In this document: positions 1-7,130 of the stretch, piece after piece
Numbering within the stretch: the stretch's first letter is position 1
How the letters are laid out: the number at the start of each line of letters is the position of its first letter
Source: an uncultured Sphingobacteriaceae bacterium
Lineage (GTDB): Bacteria; Bacteroidota; Bacteroidia; Sphingobacteriales; Sphingobacteriaceae
Length of the DNA stretch: 15,834 bases
Direction of reading: 5' to 3'
NCBI GenBank assembly: GCA_937875035.1
Contig: CALNCF010000291.1
Coordinates: 1 to 15,834 of the forward strand
The notes under the pieces: model-generated
The model's input: the letters and a program-made list of their open reading frames with translations, nothing else
Told to the model about the DNA's origin: nothing
Database searches by the model: none
Program-made: the position numbers and the translations under genes

Positions 1-2
1 TC

Positions 3-446
3 TCTATCAAATGGCCGAACGATATTTACTATGGCCGCCGTAAGCTGGGCGGGATCCTGATCGAAAACATCCTGATGGGCAGCAGCATTAAAACTTCTGT
101 GGCCGGAATCGGTTTAAATGTGAACCAGGAAGAATTTGCCTGCGGACCGCAAGCCATTTCCCTGAAAAACATCACCGGGAAAGAAACTGACCTGGGAGAA
201 GTGCTGGAAAAGCTGTGCGAGGCCATTGAAAAACGGTACCTCCAGCTGAAAGCCGGGAAATTTGGAGAGATCGATGAGGAGTATCTTACGCACCTGTTCC
301 GTTTGGAAGAGTATGCCGCCTACCGTTCAGACAAGGGTTTGTTCCACGGTACGATTACCGGCGTAAGCGAAGAAGGCCGCCTGCGAATCCTTACCCATAA
401 CGCGGAAGAGGAATACGATCTCCGGGAGATCCAATTCATAATCTGA
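3..446 (+). CDS. birA: Biotin--[acetyl-CoA-carboxylase] ligase, C-terminal part (5' end outside window)
   Basis: This enzyme activates biotin to biotinyl-5'-AMP and attaches it to the biotin carrier protein of acetyl-CoA carboxylase and related carboxylases in the cytoplasm. The open frame runs in from the left edge with no start codon at the margin. Translation from base 3 begins SIKWPNDIYYGRRKLGGIL, which carries the family motif KWPND and the KLGGIL segment with the ligand-binding lysine. Next comes VAGIGLNVNQ, the conserved GIGxN strand of the catalytic core, and then a helical stretch. The last ~45 residues (HGTITGVSEEGRLRI) resemble the small SH3-like C-terminal domain. About 147 residues are visible, roughly the second half of the protein. 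No N-terminal DNA-binding domain can be judged because that part is missing. The gene stops 44 bases before dsbD and could be co-transcribed with it. The family call is secure; the symbol follows from the family. Confidence 0.9.
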   Translation, partial: SIKWPNDIYYGRRKLGGILIENILMGSSIKTSVAGIGLNVNQEEFACGPQAISLKNITGKETDLGEVLEKLCEAIEKRYLQLKAGKFGEIDEEYLTHLFRLEEYAAYRSDKGLFHGTITGVSEEGRLRILTHNAEEEYDLREIQFII

Positions 447-490
447 TACGTTCTTAGTACATTAGCCGATTGTTTTTTTAATTTTTATTC

Positions 491-2542
491 ATGAGAAAAT
501 TTGTTCTTTTCCTTAGTATCCTGTTCCTGCAGTTCACGGTTTCCGCCCAGATCAAACAGCCCGTCAAATGGTCGTACAGCGCGAAAGTCCTGAACGAGAA
601 AGAGGCGATGCTGGTGATCAAAGCCAAGATCGATAAGGGCTGGCACCTGTACTCGCAGTTTGTAGGCGAAGGTGGACCGGTACCCACCAGCTTTACATTT
701 ACTCCCGGCCCTGCCTATACGCTGAACGGGAAAACGAGCGAAAGTCCGAAGCCTGTTTTCATGATGGATGACCTCTTCGGAATAGAAGTAGGTTCCTTTG
801 AGCACGAGGCCACCTTTACGCAAAAGATCAATCTGAAAAAGAATGAGCCGTTTTCTGTAAAGGGTGTGCTGGAATTTATGGTATGCGACGACAAGCAATG
901 TCTTCCACCCGAAGAGATCGAGTTTGAGATTCCTGTAACCCCTGTCGCGGCTGCTGTTGCAGATGCGGGTACGGAGCATACAGATGTGGCCGTCGCTCCT
1001 GTTGGTCCGGTACAGGATTCCGCAGCGATACAGGATACTGCCGCAAAAAGCATTGTCACCGCAAGCCCGTCTGAAAAGACTGAAGCCGGTCATTCGATAT
1101 GGTCGATCTTCTTCCAGGGCTTCCTCTTCGGTTTTGTTGCCTTATTAATGCCTTGCATCTTCCCGATGATCCCGCTGACGGTGAGCTTCTTCACCAAGCA
1201 GTCAGGAAGCCGCGCCAGGGGCATTACCAATGCCATCATCTATGGTGTCTCTATCATTGTTATTTACGTAGCCCTGGGATTGGGCGTAACCATATTATTG
1301 GGCGCCAGCGCGCTGAATGAGCTTTCGAGTAATGCCGTGTTTAACCTGGTGTTCTTCGCGATCCTTGTCATCTTCGCGGCCTCCTTCTTCGGAGCCTTCG
1401 AGATCACCCTGCCGAGCTCCTGGTCGACCAAGGCCGATGAGAAAGCCGATAAGGGCGGACTGGTCGGAATATTTTTTATGGCGATCGTATTGGCCATCGC
1501 ATCCTTCTCCTGCACGGGTCCGCTGATCGGTACCCTGCTGGTAGGCGCAGCGAATAAAGGCGAATACATGGGTCCGTTTATGGGGATGTTCGGGTTTTCC
1601 CTTTCCCTGGCCCTGCCCTTTACACTCTTTGCTATTTTCCCGAGCTGGCTGAACTCCATGCCGAAATCGGGAGGATGGCTGAATTCCGTAAAGGTGACTT
1701 TAGGCTTTATCGAGCTGGCCTTTGCGCTGAAGTTCTTGTCGAATGCCGACATGGCTTATCATTGGAGGATCCTCGACCGCGAAGTGTTTTTGGTATTGTG
1801 GATCATCATCTTCTTCCTCCTGGGCTTATACCTCTTAGGTAAGCTGAAGCTGGCCCACGACAGCGATGTGAAATTCCTGTCAGTTCCGAGATTGTTCCTT
1901 GCTATCCTGTCACTCTCATTTTCCGTTTATCTTTTACCGGGTTTATGGGGTGCGCCATTGAAAGCGATCAGCGGGTACCTTCCTCATACAGGTACACAGG
2001 ATTTTGACCTGTATACTAACGCGTTTTCTGCGAATACACATTCCTCTGTCGCCCCGGGAGGAAAGGCTAAAAAGTACGCGGATGTGCTGCACGCTCCGCT
2101 GGGTATCGATGCCTTTTTCGATTATGATGAAGGCCTGGCCTACGCGAAAGAAGTGGGTAAGCCCGTGTTCCTCGATTTCACAGGGCACAGCTGTACGAAT
2201 TGCCGTAAGATGGAGAGTGCCGTATGGCCTGATCCGGGAGTGCTGAAACGTTTGAAAGAAGACTTCGTGGTGATCTCCTTATATGTAGATGACCGTACCG
2301 AATTATCCGAAGCCGAGAAATATGTGTCGAAAGTAACGGGTAAAAAGGTGAAGACCGTAGGCAACCGTAACGTAGACCTGCAGGTGAGCAAGTTCAACAA
2401 CAACGCGCAGCCGCTGTATGTGATCGTAGACCACGAGGGTAAGCCCCTGCTGGCGCCTCATGCCTATAATGAAGACATCGCGTTGTATACCGATTTCCTT
2501 GATAGCGGGAAGCGTTTGTTCAGCGAGCAGCCTAAGAAGTGA
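491..2542 (+). CDS. dsbD: Thiol:disulfide interchange protein DsbD-type (protein-disulfide reductase)
   Basis: This inner-membrane protein carries electrons from cytoplasmic thioredoxin across the membrane to reduce disulfides in the periplasm. All three redox modules are visible in 683 residues. Residues 1-19 are a signal peptide ending VSAQ. The DsbD-alpha-like N-terminal domain spans about 20-150 and has Cys132 and Cys137 (CDDKQC). A low-complexity Ala/Val/Asp linker follows (about 150-200). The CcdA-type membrane domain spans about 201-500, with a conserved Cys in each half: Cys222 in LMPCIFP and Cys341 in SFSCTGP. A C-terminal thioredoxin-like domain (about 555-683) has the motif SCTNC (Cys568, Cys571). 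Each expected cysteine pair is present, so the electron relay appears intact. The ATG at 491 gives a complete signal peptide. It lies 44 bases after birA, and its last 11 bases overlap the end of the convergent lipid kinase gene. Confidence 0.93.
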   Translation: MRKFVLFLSILFLQFTVSAQIKQPVKWSYSAKVLNEKEAMLVIKAKIDKGWHLYSQFVGEGGPVPTSFTFTPGPAYTLNGKTSESPKPVFMMDDLFGIEVGSFEHEATFTQKINLKKNEPFSVKGVLEFMVCDDKQCLPPEEIEFEIPVTPVAAAVADAGTEHTDVAVAPVGPVQDSAAIQDTAAKSIVTASPSEKTEAGHSIWSIFFQGFLFGFVALLMPCIFPMIPLTVSFFTKQSGSRARGITNAIIYGVSIIVIYVALGLGVTILLGASALNELSSNAVFNLVFFAILVIFAASFFGAFEITLPSSWSTKADEKADKGGLVGIFFMAIVLAIASFSCTGPLIGTLLVGAANKGEYMGPFMGMFGFSLSLALPFTLFAIFPSWLNSMPKSGGWLNSVKVTLGFIELAFALKFLSNADMAYHWRILDREVFLVLWIIIFFLLGLYLLGKLKLAHDSDVKFLSVPRLFLAILSLSFSVYLLPGLWGAPLKAISGYLPHTGTQDFDLYTNAFSANTHSSVAPGGKAKKYADVLHAPLGIDAFFDYDEGLAYAKEVGKPVFLDFTGHSCTNCRKMESAVWPDPGVLKRLKEDFVVISLYVDDRTELSEAEKYVSKVTGKKVKTVGNRNVDLQVSKFNNNAQPLYVIVDHEGKPLLAPHAYNEDIALYTDFLDSGKRLFSEQPKK

Positions 2543-3422
2543 TCACGGAGATCGCTCCGGGGATCATCCTGATCGAACAGGGTGAATTCCCGACGATCTC
2601 TCCATCGATATTTAAAGGGTTGATCTGCGAGGTATGCAGGTCGACCCTTTTTGCTTTCACATACTCCAGCTTATTCGAATAGATGTGCTTTCCGGAATAG
2701 ATCTTCGGGAAGAGCTTCAGGATACTGAGCAGCGAGGTTTTCCTGACCACCAGCACATCCATCCACCCGTCAGATAATTCAGCCATCGGCGCCATCTTCA
2801 TACCCTTGCCCGTATGCTTGGTATTGCAGAGCAACACGAAAGAAAACAACCCTTGCTGGGTTTGCCCGTCGATCGTGAGCCTGAGAGCAGAAGAAGGGTT
2901 TTTCATGATGCGCAGCAAGGCGGAAAGGGTGTACCTCGAATTTCCGATCCAGCGCATGCGTTCGGCTGCCCGGTTGATCTCGGTAACGAGTCCCCAGCCT
3001 ACGATGTTGAAGGAGTATCGTTTCTCCTTATCGCCCGCTACTTCGAATACGTCTACTTTCCGGGTGTTGCGAAGCAGGATGCGTTGCAGGGTCTCTTCAG
3101 GGCGCAGGCAGTCCAGGTCGTAGTTAAAGGCATTGCCGCTTCCTGCGGGGAAGAGCGCGATGTCGATGGCCGATGGATCAGGCAGCTTCATAAGTCCGTT
3201 CACAACCTCATGCATGGTACCGTCGCCGCCGAATACCGCGATAATATTTATTTCTTCTGATTTTAAATTGGAAACAACAGCGCTGAAATGCCCGGTGTAT
3301 TCGCTTTCCAGCCAGTCAATATGATAACCCTCGGCTTCCAGGAATACCTTTGCCTGTTGTGCCATGGCCAGAGCATTCCTTTTTCCTGAAAAGCGGTTGA
3401 TCAGAAATAAGATCTTTTTCAT
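2532..3422 (-). CDS. Diacylglycerol kinase catalytic domain protein (YegS/DgkB/sphingosine kinase-like lipid kinase)
   Basis: Members of this family transfer phosphate from ATP to a lipid such as diacylglycerol or a sphingoid base at the inner face of the membrane. From the ATG at 3422 the product has 296 residues, normal for the family. The nucleotide-binding loop is FGGDGTMHEVVNG (GGDGT at about 65-69). A second conserved loop, LFPAGSGNAF, lies at about 91-99, and NIDGE near the C terminus is the usual acidic-site segment. An in-frame ATG at 3449 would add nine residues (MPAGRLNPY); I prefer 3422 because MKKILFLIN starts directly at the first beta strand. There is no signal peptide or membrane segment. 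The gene converges on dsbD and overlaps it by 11 bases, so its last codons are read on both strands. The substrate cannot be told from sequence; Bacteroidota often make sphingolipids, so a sphingoid substrate is possible (inference). Confidence 0.88.
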   Translation of the reverse strand: MKKILFLINRFSGKRNALAMAQQAKVFLEAEGYHIDWLESEYTGHFSAVVSNLKSEEINIIAVFGGDGTMHEVVNGLMKLPDPSAIDIALFPAGSGNAFNYDLDCLRPEETLQRILLRNTRKVDVFEVAGDKEKRYSFNIVGWGLVTEINRAAERMRWIGNSRYTLSALLRIMKNPSSALRLTIDGQTQQGLFSFVLLCNTKHTGKGMKMAPMAELSDGWMDVLVVRKTSLLSILKLFPKIYSGKHIYSNKLEYVKAKRVDLHTSQINPLNIDGEIVGNSPCSIRMIPGAISVITS

Positions 3423-3499
3423 GTATGGGTTTAGTCTCCCGGCGGGCATAAGTTTTGCCGTCCCGGCTGTGGGTACAGATTTTGAAATTAATCATTATT

Positions 3500-3528
3500 T
3501 ACAGGAATCATCATTTTTTCAACCTGTA
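3500..3528. repeat. Inverted repeat TACAGG-N17-CCTGTA upstream of the sugar dehydrogenase gene
   Basis: A perfect six-base inverted repeat (TACAGG at 3500-3505, CCTGTA at 3523-3528) lies in the 138-base spacer between the divergent lipid kinase and sugar dehydrogenase genes. It brackets the position expected for the -33 element of the plus-strand gene. It could be an operator half-site pair, or chance, since the arms are short. Confidence 0.3.
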
Positions 3529-3544
3529 TAAATACGTAAGTTTA
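3514..3544 (+). promoter_or_regulatory. Possible promoter for sugar dehydrogenase-gmhA operon
   Basis: TAAGTTTA at 3537-3544 matches the Bacteroidota -7 element TAnnTTTG at all but the last base. A T-rich -33 region (TTTT at 3514-3517) sits 19 bases upstream. The resulting leader would be about 10-15 bases. The -33 element is not a clean TTTG, so this is a weak call. Confidence 0.3.
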
Positions 3545-3560
3545 TAGATCGTTCAACACT

Positions 3561-4766
3561 ATGCATATGAAGAACAATATCCTCGTGATCCTGCTGCTCT
3601 GCTTCTGCGGATGTCAGCAAACCAATTCACAGTCGAAAGGCGCCGCGGTTCCCGGAGTTCGTATCAGGGAGGTTGTAACAGGGCTGAATTCGCCTGTGGC
3701 GCTGGCTGCGCCGGATGATGGCAGCGAACGTTTATTCGTGGCTGAGCAGGGCGGGATTATCAAAGTGGTCATCGGTACGACAACCCTGGCTACACCATTG
3801 CTGGACCTTCGCCCGAAGATGGTCAGTCTTAACCGTTTTTATGATGAGCGCGGTCTGCTTGGTTTGGTCTGTCATCCTGATTTTAAAACGAATGGAAAAT
3901 TCTATGTGTATTATTCCGCGGCCTCTTCACAAAAAGGCATGAACCATAAAAGTGTGCTGGAAGAATACGTAGTGAACCCTTCGGATAAAAACGTGGCCAA
4001 CGGCGCGTCGGCTAAGCGCATCCTCGAGATCGAAGAGCCGGAATCGAATCATAACGGCGGGCAGCTGGCCTTTGGCCCCGACGGCTACCTGTATATTGCG
4101 GTAGGTGATGGGGGTGGCGCGGGTGATAAGCATGGAAATGCAGGCAACGGACAGAATCTGTTCACGCTCCTGGGTAAGATCCTGCGGATCGACGTGAGCA
4201 GTATTCCTTATAAGATCCCTTCGGATAATCCCTTTAAGGCTTCAGAGGCGAAACCCGAAATATGGGCTTATGGCCTGCGTAATCCCTGGAGATTTTCTTT
4301 TGACAGGAAAACAGGTCAGCTCTTCTGCGCCGATGTCGGGCAGGATGAATATGAGGAGGTGAATATCATTGAAAAGGGAAAGAATTACGGATGGCGTATT
4401 ATGGAGGCATCTCATTGTTTCAACCCTGCGCAGAACTGCAATAAGCAAGGGCTCACCTTGCCGATCGATGAATACAGTCATGCCGTAGGCCAGAGCATTA
4501 CCGGGGGCTACGTGTACCGGGGAAGCGTGATCACAGAGTTTACCGGGAAATACCTGTTTGCCGACTGGACCGGGCCGATGTTCTATCTGAGCCAGGATAG
4601 TAAGGGTGAGTGGAGCCGTTCGGTGCTCGATGTGGCAAACAAACCGGAGGACCTGCGCGTTCTGAGCTTCGGCGAGGATACGAAGGGTGAGCTGTATATC
4701 CTGACCAGCCAGGAGGTAACTCCTAAAAGTCATACCGGCGCGCTCTATAAAATAATTCCCAGATAA
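3561..4766 (+). CDS. PQQ-dependent sugar dehydrogenase (soluble glucose/aldose dehydrogenase-like), lipoprotein
   Basis: This family of six-bladed beta-propeller quinoproteins oxidises aldoses using PQQ and calcium outside the cytoplasm. The N terminus (MHMKNNILVILLLCFCGC) is a lipoprotein signal with Cys18 as the probable lipidated residue, so the enzyme is probably membrane-anchored on the periplasmic side. Conserved segments appear in order: ERGLLGLVCHPDF (about 97-108), SNHNGGQLAFGPDG (162-175, with His164 as the likely catalytic base), VGDGGGAGD (181-189), LRNPWRFSFD (239-248, with Arg240 a likely PQQ/substrate contact), VGQDEYEEVN (259-268), NYGWR and GGYVYRG. The length (401) is normal. 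An alternative ATG six bases downstream would give a signal peptide beginning MKNN. gmhA follows after 13 bases. Whether the host makes PQQ cannot be judged here, and some family members with this fold are not proven dehydrogenases. Confidence 0.87.
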   Translation: MHMKNNILVILLLCFCGCQQTNSQSKGAAVPGVRIREVVTGLNSPVALAAPDDGSERLFVAEQGGIIKVVIGTTTLATPLLDLRPKMVSLNRFYDERGLLGLVCHPDFKTNGKFYVYYSAASSQKGMNHKSVLEEYVVNPSDKNVANGASAKRILEIEEPESNHNGGQLAFGPDGYLYIAVGDGGGAGDKHGNAGNGQNLFTLLGKILRIDVSSIPYKIPSDNPFKASEAKPEIWAYGLRNPWRFSFDRKTGQLFCADVGQDEYEEVNIIEKGKNYGWRIMEASHCFNPAQNCNKQGLTLPIDEYSHAVGQSITGGYVYRGSVITEFTGKYLFADWTGPMFYLSQDSKGEWSRSVLDVANKPEDLRVLSFGEDTKGELYILTSQEVTPKSHTGALYKIIPR

Positions 4767-4779
4767 TGTTTAAAATTGC

Positions 4780-5361
4780 ATGATGAACGCAGAAACCATA
4801 AAGCAGCATTTTGCCGAAGCACACCAGGTGCTGGAGCAGTTCCTGGCTGATCCCCATAATTTCGAATTGATCTTGGCTGCCGGCGACCTGATGGCCGGTG
4901 CCTTGAAGAACGGCCGGAAAATCATATCCTGCGGCAACGGTGGCTCCATGTGCGATGCCATGCATTTTGCCGAAGAGCTGAGCGGCCGTTACCGCGATAA
5001 CCGCCCGGCGCTTGCAGCGCTTTCCATTTCAGACCCTTCGCACTTATCCTGTGTGGGTAATGATTATGGCTACGATTTTGTTTTTTCGAGATACGTGGAA
5101 GCGGTAGGAAATGAAGGTGATGTATTGCTCGGGATCAGCACATCGGGTAATTCAGCGAACGTGATGAACGCGATCGAAGCAGCGAAAAAGAAAGGGATGA
5201 AAGTGGTAGGACTTACCGGTAAGGACGGAGGTAAAATGGCCGGTCTCTGCGATGTAGAGATCCGCGCTCCAAAATCCAATTATGCAGATCGTGCGCAGGA
5301 AATTCATATCAAGGTGATCCATTCACTCATCGATCATATCGAACGCTCGGTGATCTCCTGA
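4780..5361 (+). CDS. gmhA: Phosphoheptose isomerase (sedoheptulose 7-phosphate isomerase), SIS domain
   Basis: GmhA converts sedoheptulose 7-phosphate to D-glycero-D-manno-heptose 7-phosphate, the first step of ADP-heptose synthesis for lipopolysaccharide core or surface glycans. The 193-residue product is full length. Visible are SCGNGGS (50-56) and STSGNS (120-125), the phosphate-binding serine-rich loops of the SIS fold. Also present are the metal and catalytic residues His62 and Glu66 in HFAEELSGRYR, and Gln173 and His181 in AQEIHIKVIH. These match E. coli His61, Glu65, Gln172 and His180 with an offset of one, explained by the extra Met at the start. Translation could therefore begin at the second ATG (4783). 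The gene follows the sugar dehydrogenase by 13 bases and is probably in the same transcript. No other heptose pathway gene is in the window. Confidence 0.93.
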   Translation: MMNAETIKQHFAEAHQVLEQFLADPHNFELILAAGDLMAGALKNGRKIISCGNGGSMCDAMHFAEELSGRYRDNRPALAALSISDPSHLSCVGNDYGYDFVFSRYVEAVGNEGDVLLGISTSGNSANVMNAIEAAKKKGMKVVGLTGKDGGKMAGLCDVEIRAPKSNYADRAQEIHIKVIHSLIDHIERSVIS

Positions 5362-5398
5362 TCCTTACAACTTTTATTTTTTATACTGATAAGTGCGG

Positions 5399-5429
5399 TT
5401 TTTTCCGGCTGATGGTATAGCTACTTTTA
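5399..5429 (+). promoter_or_regulatory. Possible yifB promoter overlapping the upstream hairpin
   Basis: TACTTTTA at 5422-5429 matches the -7 consensus TAnnTTTG except for the last base. TTTT at 5399-5402 lies exactly 19 bases upstream, where TTTG would be expected. The predicted start of transcription, about seven bases after the -7 element, falls at about 5436. That is inside the 5' arm of the hairpin at 5429-5457. Confidence 0.35.
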
Positions 5430-5460
5430 TCCCGGGGTTCTTCAAATGCCCCGGGATTTT
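5429..5460 (+). terminator. Terminator-like hairpin between gmhA and yifB
   Basis: Nine-base perfect arms (ATCCCGGGG at 5429-5437, CCCCGGGAT at 5449-5457) enclose an 11-base loop and are followed by a short T run (5457-5460). It lies 68 bases after the gmhA stop and ends directly at the yifB ATG (5461). It probably ends the sugar dehydrogenase-gmhA transcript. The T run is short, so termination may be partial. Confidence 0.6.
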
Positions 5461-6996
5461 ATGTTAGTGAAAACCTTTGGATCGGCGGTGTATGGTGTTC
5501 ACGCGATGATCATCACGGTAGAGGTGAACCTGGTCACAGGGGTGGATTTCTACATGGTGGGTTTGCCCGACAGTGCGGTGAAGGAAAGCCAGTTGAGGAT
5601 CGAAGCGGCGCTGAAGAATGTAGGGATGAGCATGCCGCGCATGAGAACGGTGGTAAATATGGCTCCGGCAGATGTTCGTAAAGAAGGGTCTGCCTACGAC
5701 CTGACCATTGCACTTGGGATACTTGCCGCGAGCGGGCAGGTGAAGTCAGATGAGATCGGCGAGTATATCATTATGGGTGAGCTCTCCCTGGATGGAAGCC
5801 TGAAGCCTGTGAAAGGAGCCCTGCCCATTGCTGTCGAAGCCCGAAACGCCGGTTTCAAAGGTTTTATACTGCCCAGGCAAAATGCCCGTGAGGCAGCCAT
5901 TGTAAACGACCTGGTGGTATATGGAGTGGAGCACATTAATGAGCTGGTCGGCTTCTTCAACGGCGATCATACGCTGGAGCCGGTAAAGGTAGATACACGT
6001 GAAGAATTCTATTCGGGGATGGATTTATACGATTCGGATTTCTCGGATGTGAAGGGACAGGAAAATATTAAGCGCGCGTTAGAGATCGCGGCGGCGGGCG
6101 GGCATAACCTGATCCTGATCGGTCCGCCGGGAGCGGGTAAAACCATGCTGGCTAAACGTCTGCCAACCATTCTTCCTCCATTGAATTTACACGAAGCCCT
6201 GGAAACAACGAAGATCCATTCGGTAGCCGGTAAGCTATCCGCCACGGATGCCTTGTTGTCTGTACGACCCTTTCGTGCCCCGCATCATACCATCAGCGAT
6301 GTGGCGCTTGTCGGTGGTGGCAGCAATCCCCAGCCCGGCGAGATCTCCTTGTCGCATAACGGCGTTTTATTTTTAGATGAGCTGCCGGAGTTTAAACGCA
6401 CGGTGCTCGAGGTCATGCGGCAGCCACTCGAAGAGCGGAAGGTAACCATCTCCCGTGCCCGTTTCTGTGTCGATTACCCGGCCAGCTTCATGTTGATCGC
6501 CTCCATGAATCCCTGCCCCTGCGGATTCTATAATCATCCTGCCCGGGAGTGTATCTGTGGCCCCGGTGTGGTACAGAAATACGTGTCTAAGGTTTCTGGT
6601 CCCCTGCTCGATCGTATCGACATTCATGTAGAAGTAACACCTGTTTCCTTTCATGAGCTCAGCGCTGAAGTGCGTGCAGAAAAAAGCCAGGCGATCCGTG
6701 AACGGGTGATTCGTGCCCGGCAGATCCAGCAGGAACGTTTCTCCGGGGAAGAAGTGCACTGCAATGCGCAGATGAGCGCGAACAGGGTGAGGGATATCTG
6801 CCATGTTTCAGAATCAGGGATTCTCCTGCTGAAAACGGCTATGGAAAAATTAGGCCTTTCTGCCCGAGCCTACGATCGCATCCTAAAGGTCTCCCGTACC
6901 ATTGCCGACCTCGAAGCCAGTGGGGATATCCGGGTGGAACATTTAGCAGAAGCCATTCATTACCGGAGCCTGGACAGGGAAAGCTGGACGGGCTGA
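5461..6996 (+). CDS. YifB/ComM family Mg chelatase-like AAA+ ATPase
   Basis: YifB-type proteins have an N-terminal Lon-protease-like domain followed by an AAA+ module related to magnesium chelatase subunit I. Characterised ComM proteins are helicases that drive branch migration during natural transformation. From the ATG at 5461 the product has 511 residues. It starts MLVKTFGSAVYGV, the usual family N terminus; the in-frame ATG at 5446 lies in the loop of a hairpin and adds only MPRDF. Walker A GPPGAGKT is at 221-228 and Walker B VLFLDELPEF at about 302-311. A cysteine cluster NPCPCGFYNHPARECIC (Cys352, 354, 364, 366) may bind zinc. The arginine-rich GPLLDRIDIHVEV segment and a C-terminal helical lid (LSARAYDRILKVSRTIADLE) complete the fold. 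Its role in this host, possibly in recombination or DNA uptake, is inferred from the family. Confidence 0.92.
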   Translation: MLVKTFGSAVYGVHAMIITVEVNLVTGVDFYMVGLPDSAVKESQLRIEAALKNVGMSMPRMRTVVNMAPADVRKEGSAYDLTIALGILAASGQVKSDEIGEYIIMGELSLDGSLKPVKGALPIAVEARNAGFKGFILPRQNAREAAIVNDLVVYGVEHINELVGFFNGDHTLEPVKVDTREEFYSGMDLYDSDFSDVKGQENIKRALEIAAAGGHNLILIGPPGAGKTMLAKRLPTILPPLNLHEALETTKIHSVAGKLSATDALLSVRPFRAPHHTISDVALVGGGSNPQPGEISLSHNGVLFLDELPEFKRTVLEVMRQPLEERKVTISRARFCVDYPASFMLIASMNPCPCGFYNHPARECICGPGVVQKYVSKVSGPLLDRIDIHVEVTPVSFHELSAEVRAEKSQAIRERVIRARQIQQERFSGEEVHCNAQMSANRVRDICHVSESGILLLKTAMEKLGLSARAYDRILKVSRTIADLEASGDIRVEHLAEAIHYRSLDRESWTG

Positions 6997-7003
6997 GCCT
7001 GAA

Positions 7004-7045
7004 GGAATGCATGTATTCGTGCATTTCCTCCGGAGATTCTTCTCC
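7004..7045. other. Two adjacent small hairpins after yifB
   Basis: GGAATGCA (7004-7011) pairs with TGCATTTCC (7020-7028) with one bulged T. Right after it, GGAGA (7032-7036) pairs with TCTCC (7041-7045) around a four-base loop. They lie between the yifB stop and the next promoter. Neither has a T run on the plus strand, so a terminator role is possible but unproven. Confidence 0.3.
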
Positions 7046-7080
7046 TGCTGACAAGGTTTGACTTAATTTCGGGCAAAATT

Positions 7081-7096
7081 ATCCTTTATTAAGGAT
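7081..7096. promoter_or_regulatory. Inverted repeat ATCCTT-TATT-AAGGAT, candidate operator of the Rrf2 regulator
   Basis: A perfect six-base inverted repeat with a four-base centre sits seven bases upstream of the -7 element at 7104-7111. It covers the expected -33 position of the rrf2 operon. Rrf2 regulators are dimers that bind dyad-symmetric sites and commonly repress their own operon, so autoregulation is the natural reading (inference). Confidence 0.5.
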
Positions 7097-7103
7097 CTTT
7101 CTT

Positions 7104-7111
7104 TATTTTTG
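7104..7111 (+). promoter_or_regulatory. -7 promoter element of the rrf2 operon
   Basis: TATTTTTG is an exact match to the Bacteroidota -7 consensus TAnnTTTG. It lies 19 bases before the rrf2 ATG, giving a leader of roughly 12 bases. No clean TTTG is found 19-21 bases upstream; that position is occupied by the ATCCTT/AAGGAT inverted repeat and its left flank. Confidence 0.55.
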
Positions 7112-7130
7112 AACGTCTTAACAACTTCTT

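Noticed and set aside
479..486. TAATTTTT before dsbD as a -7 promoter element
   Set aside because: It is four bases from the start codon, lacks a -33 partner at the right distance, and would start the mRNA at or inside the coding region.
485..1093. A 202-codon open frame on the minus strand inside dsbD
   Set aside because: It lies fully opposite the well-supported signal peptide and alpha domain of dsbD, has no recognisable motif and has shadow-like composition.
4242..4733. A 163-codon minus-strand open frame inside the sugar dehydrogenase gene
   Set aside because: It is antisense to conserved propeller motifs (NPWRF, NYGWR), so it is a by-product of codon bias.
6373..6804. A 143-codon minus-strand open frame inside yifB
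   Set aside because: It is opposite the AAA+ core of yifB and shows no family features.
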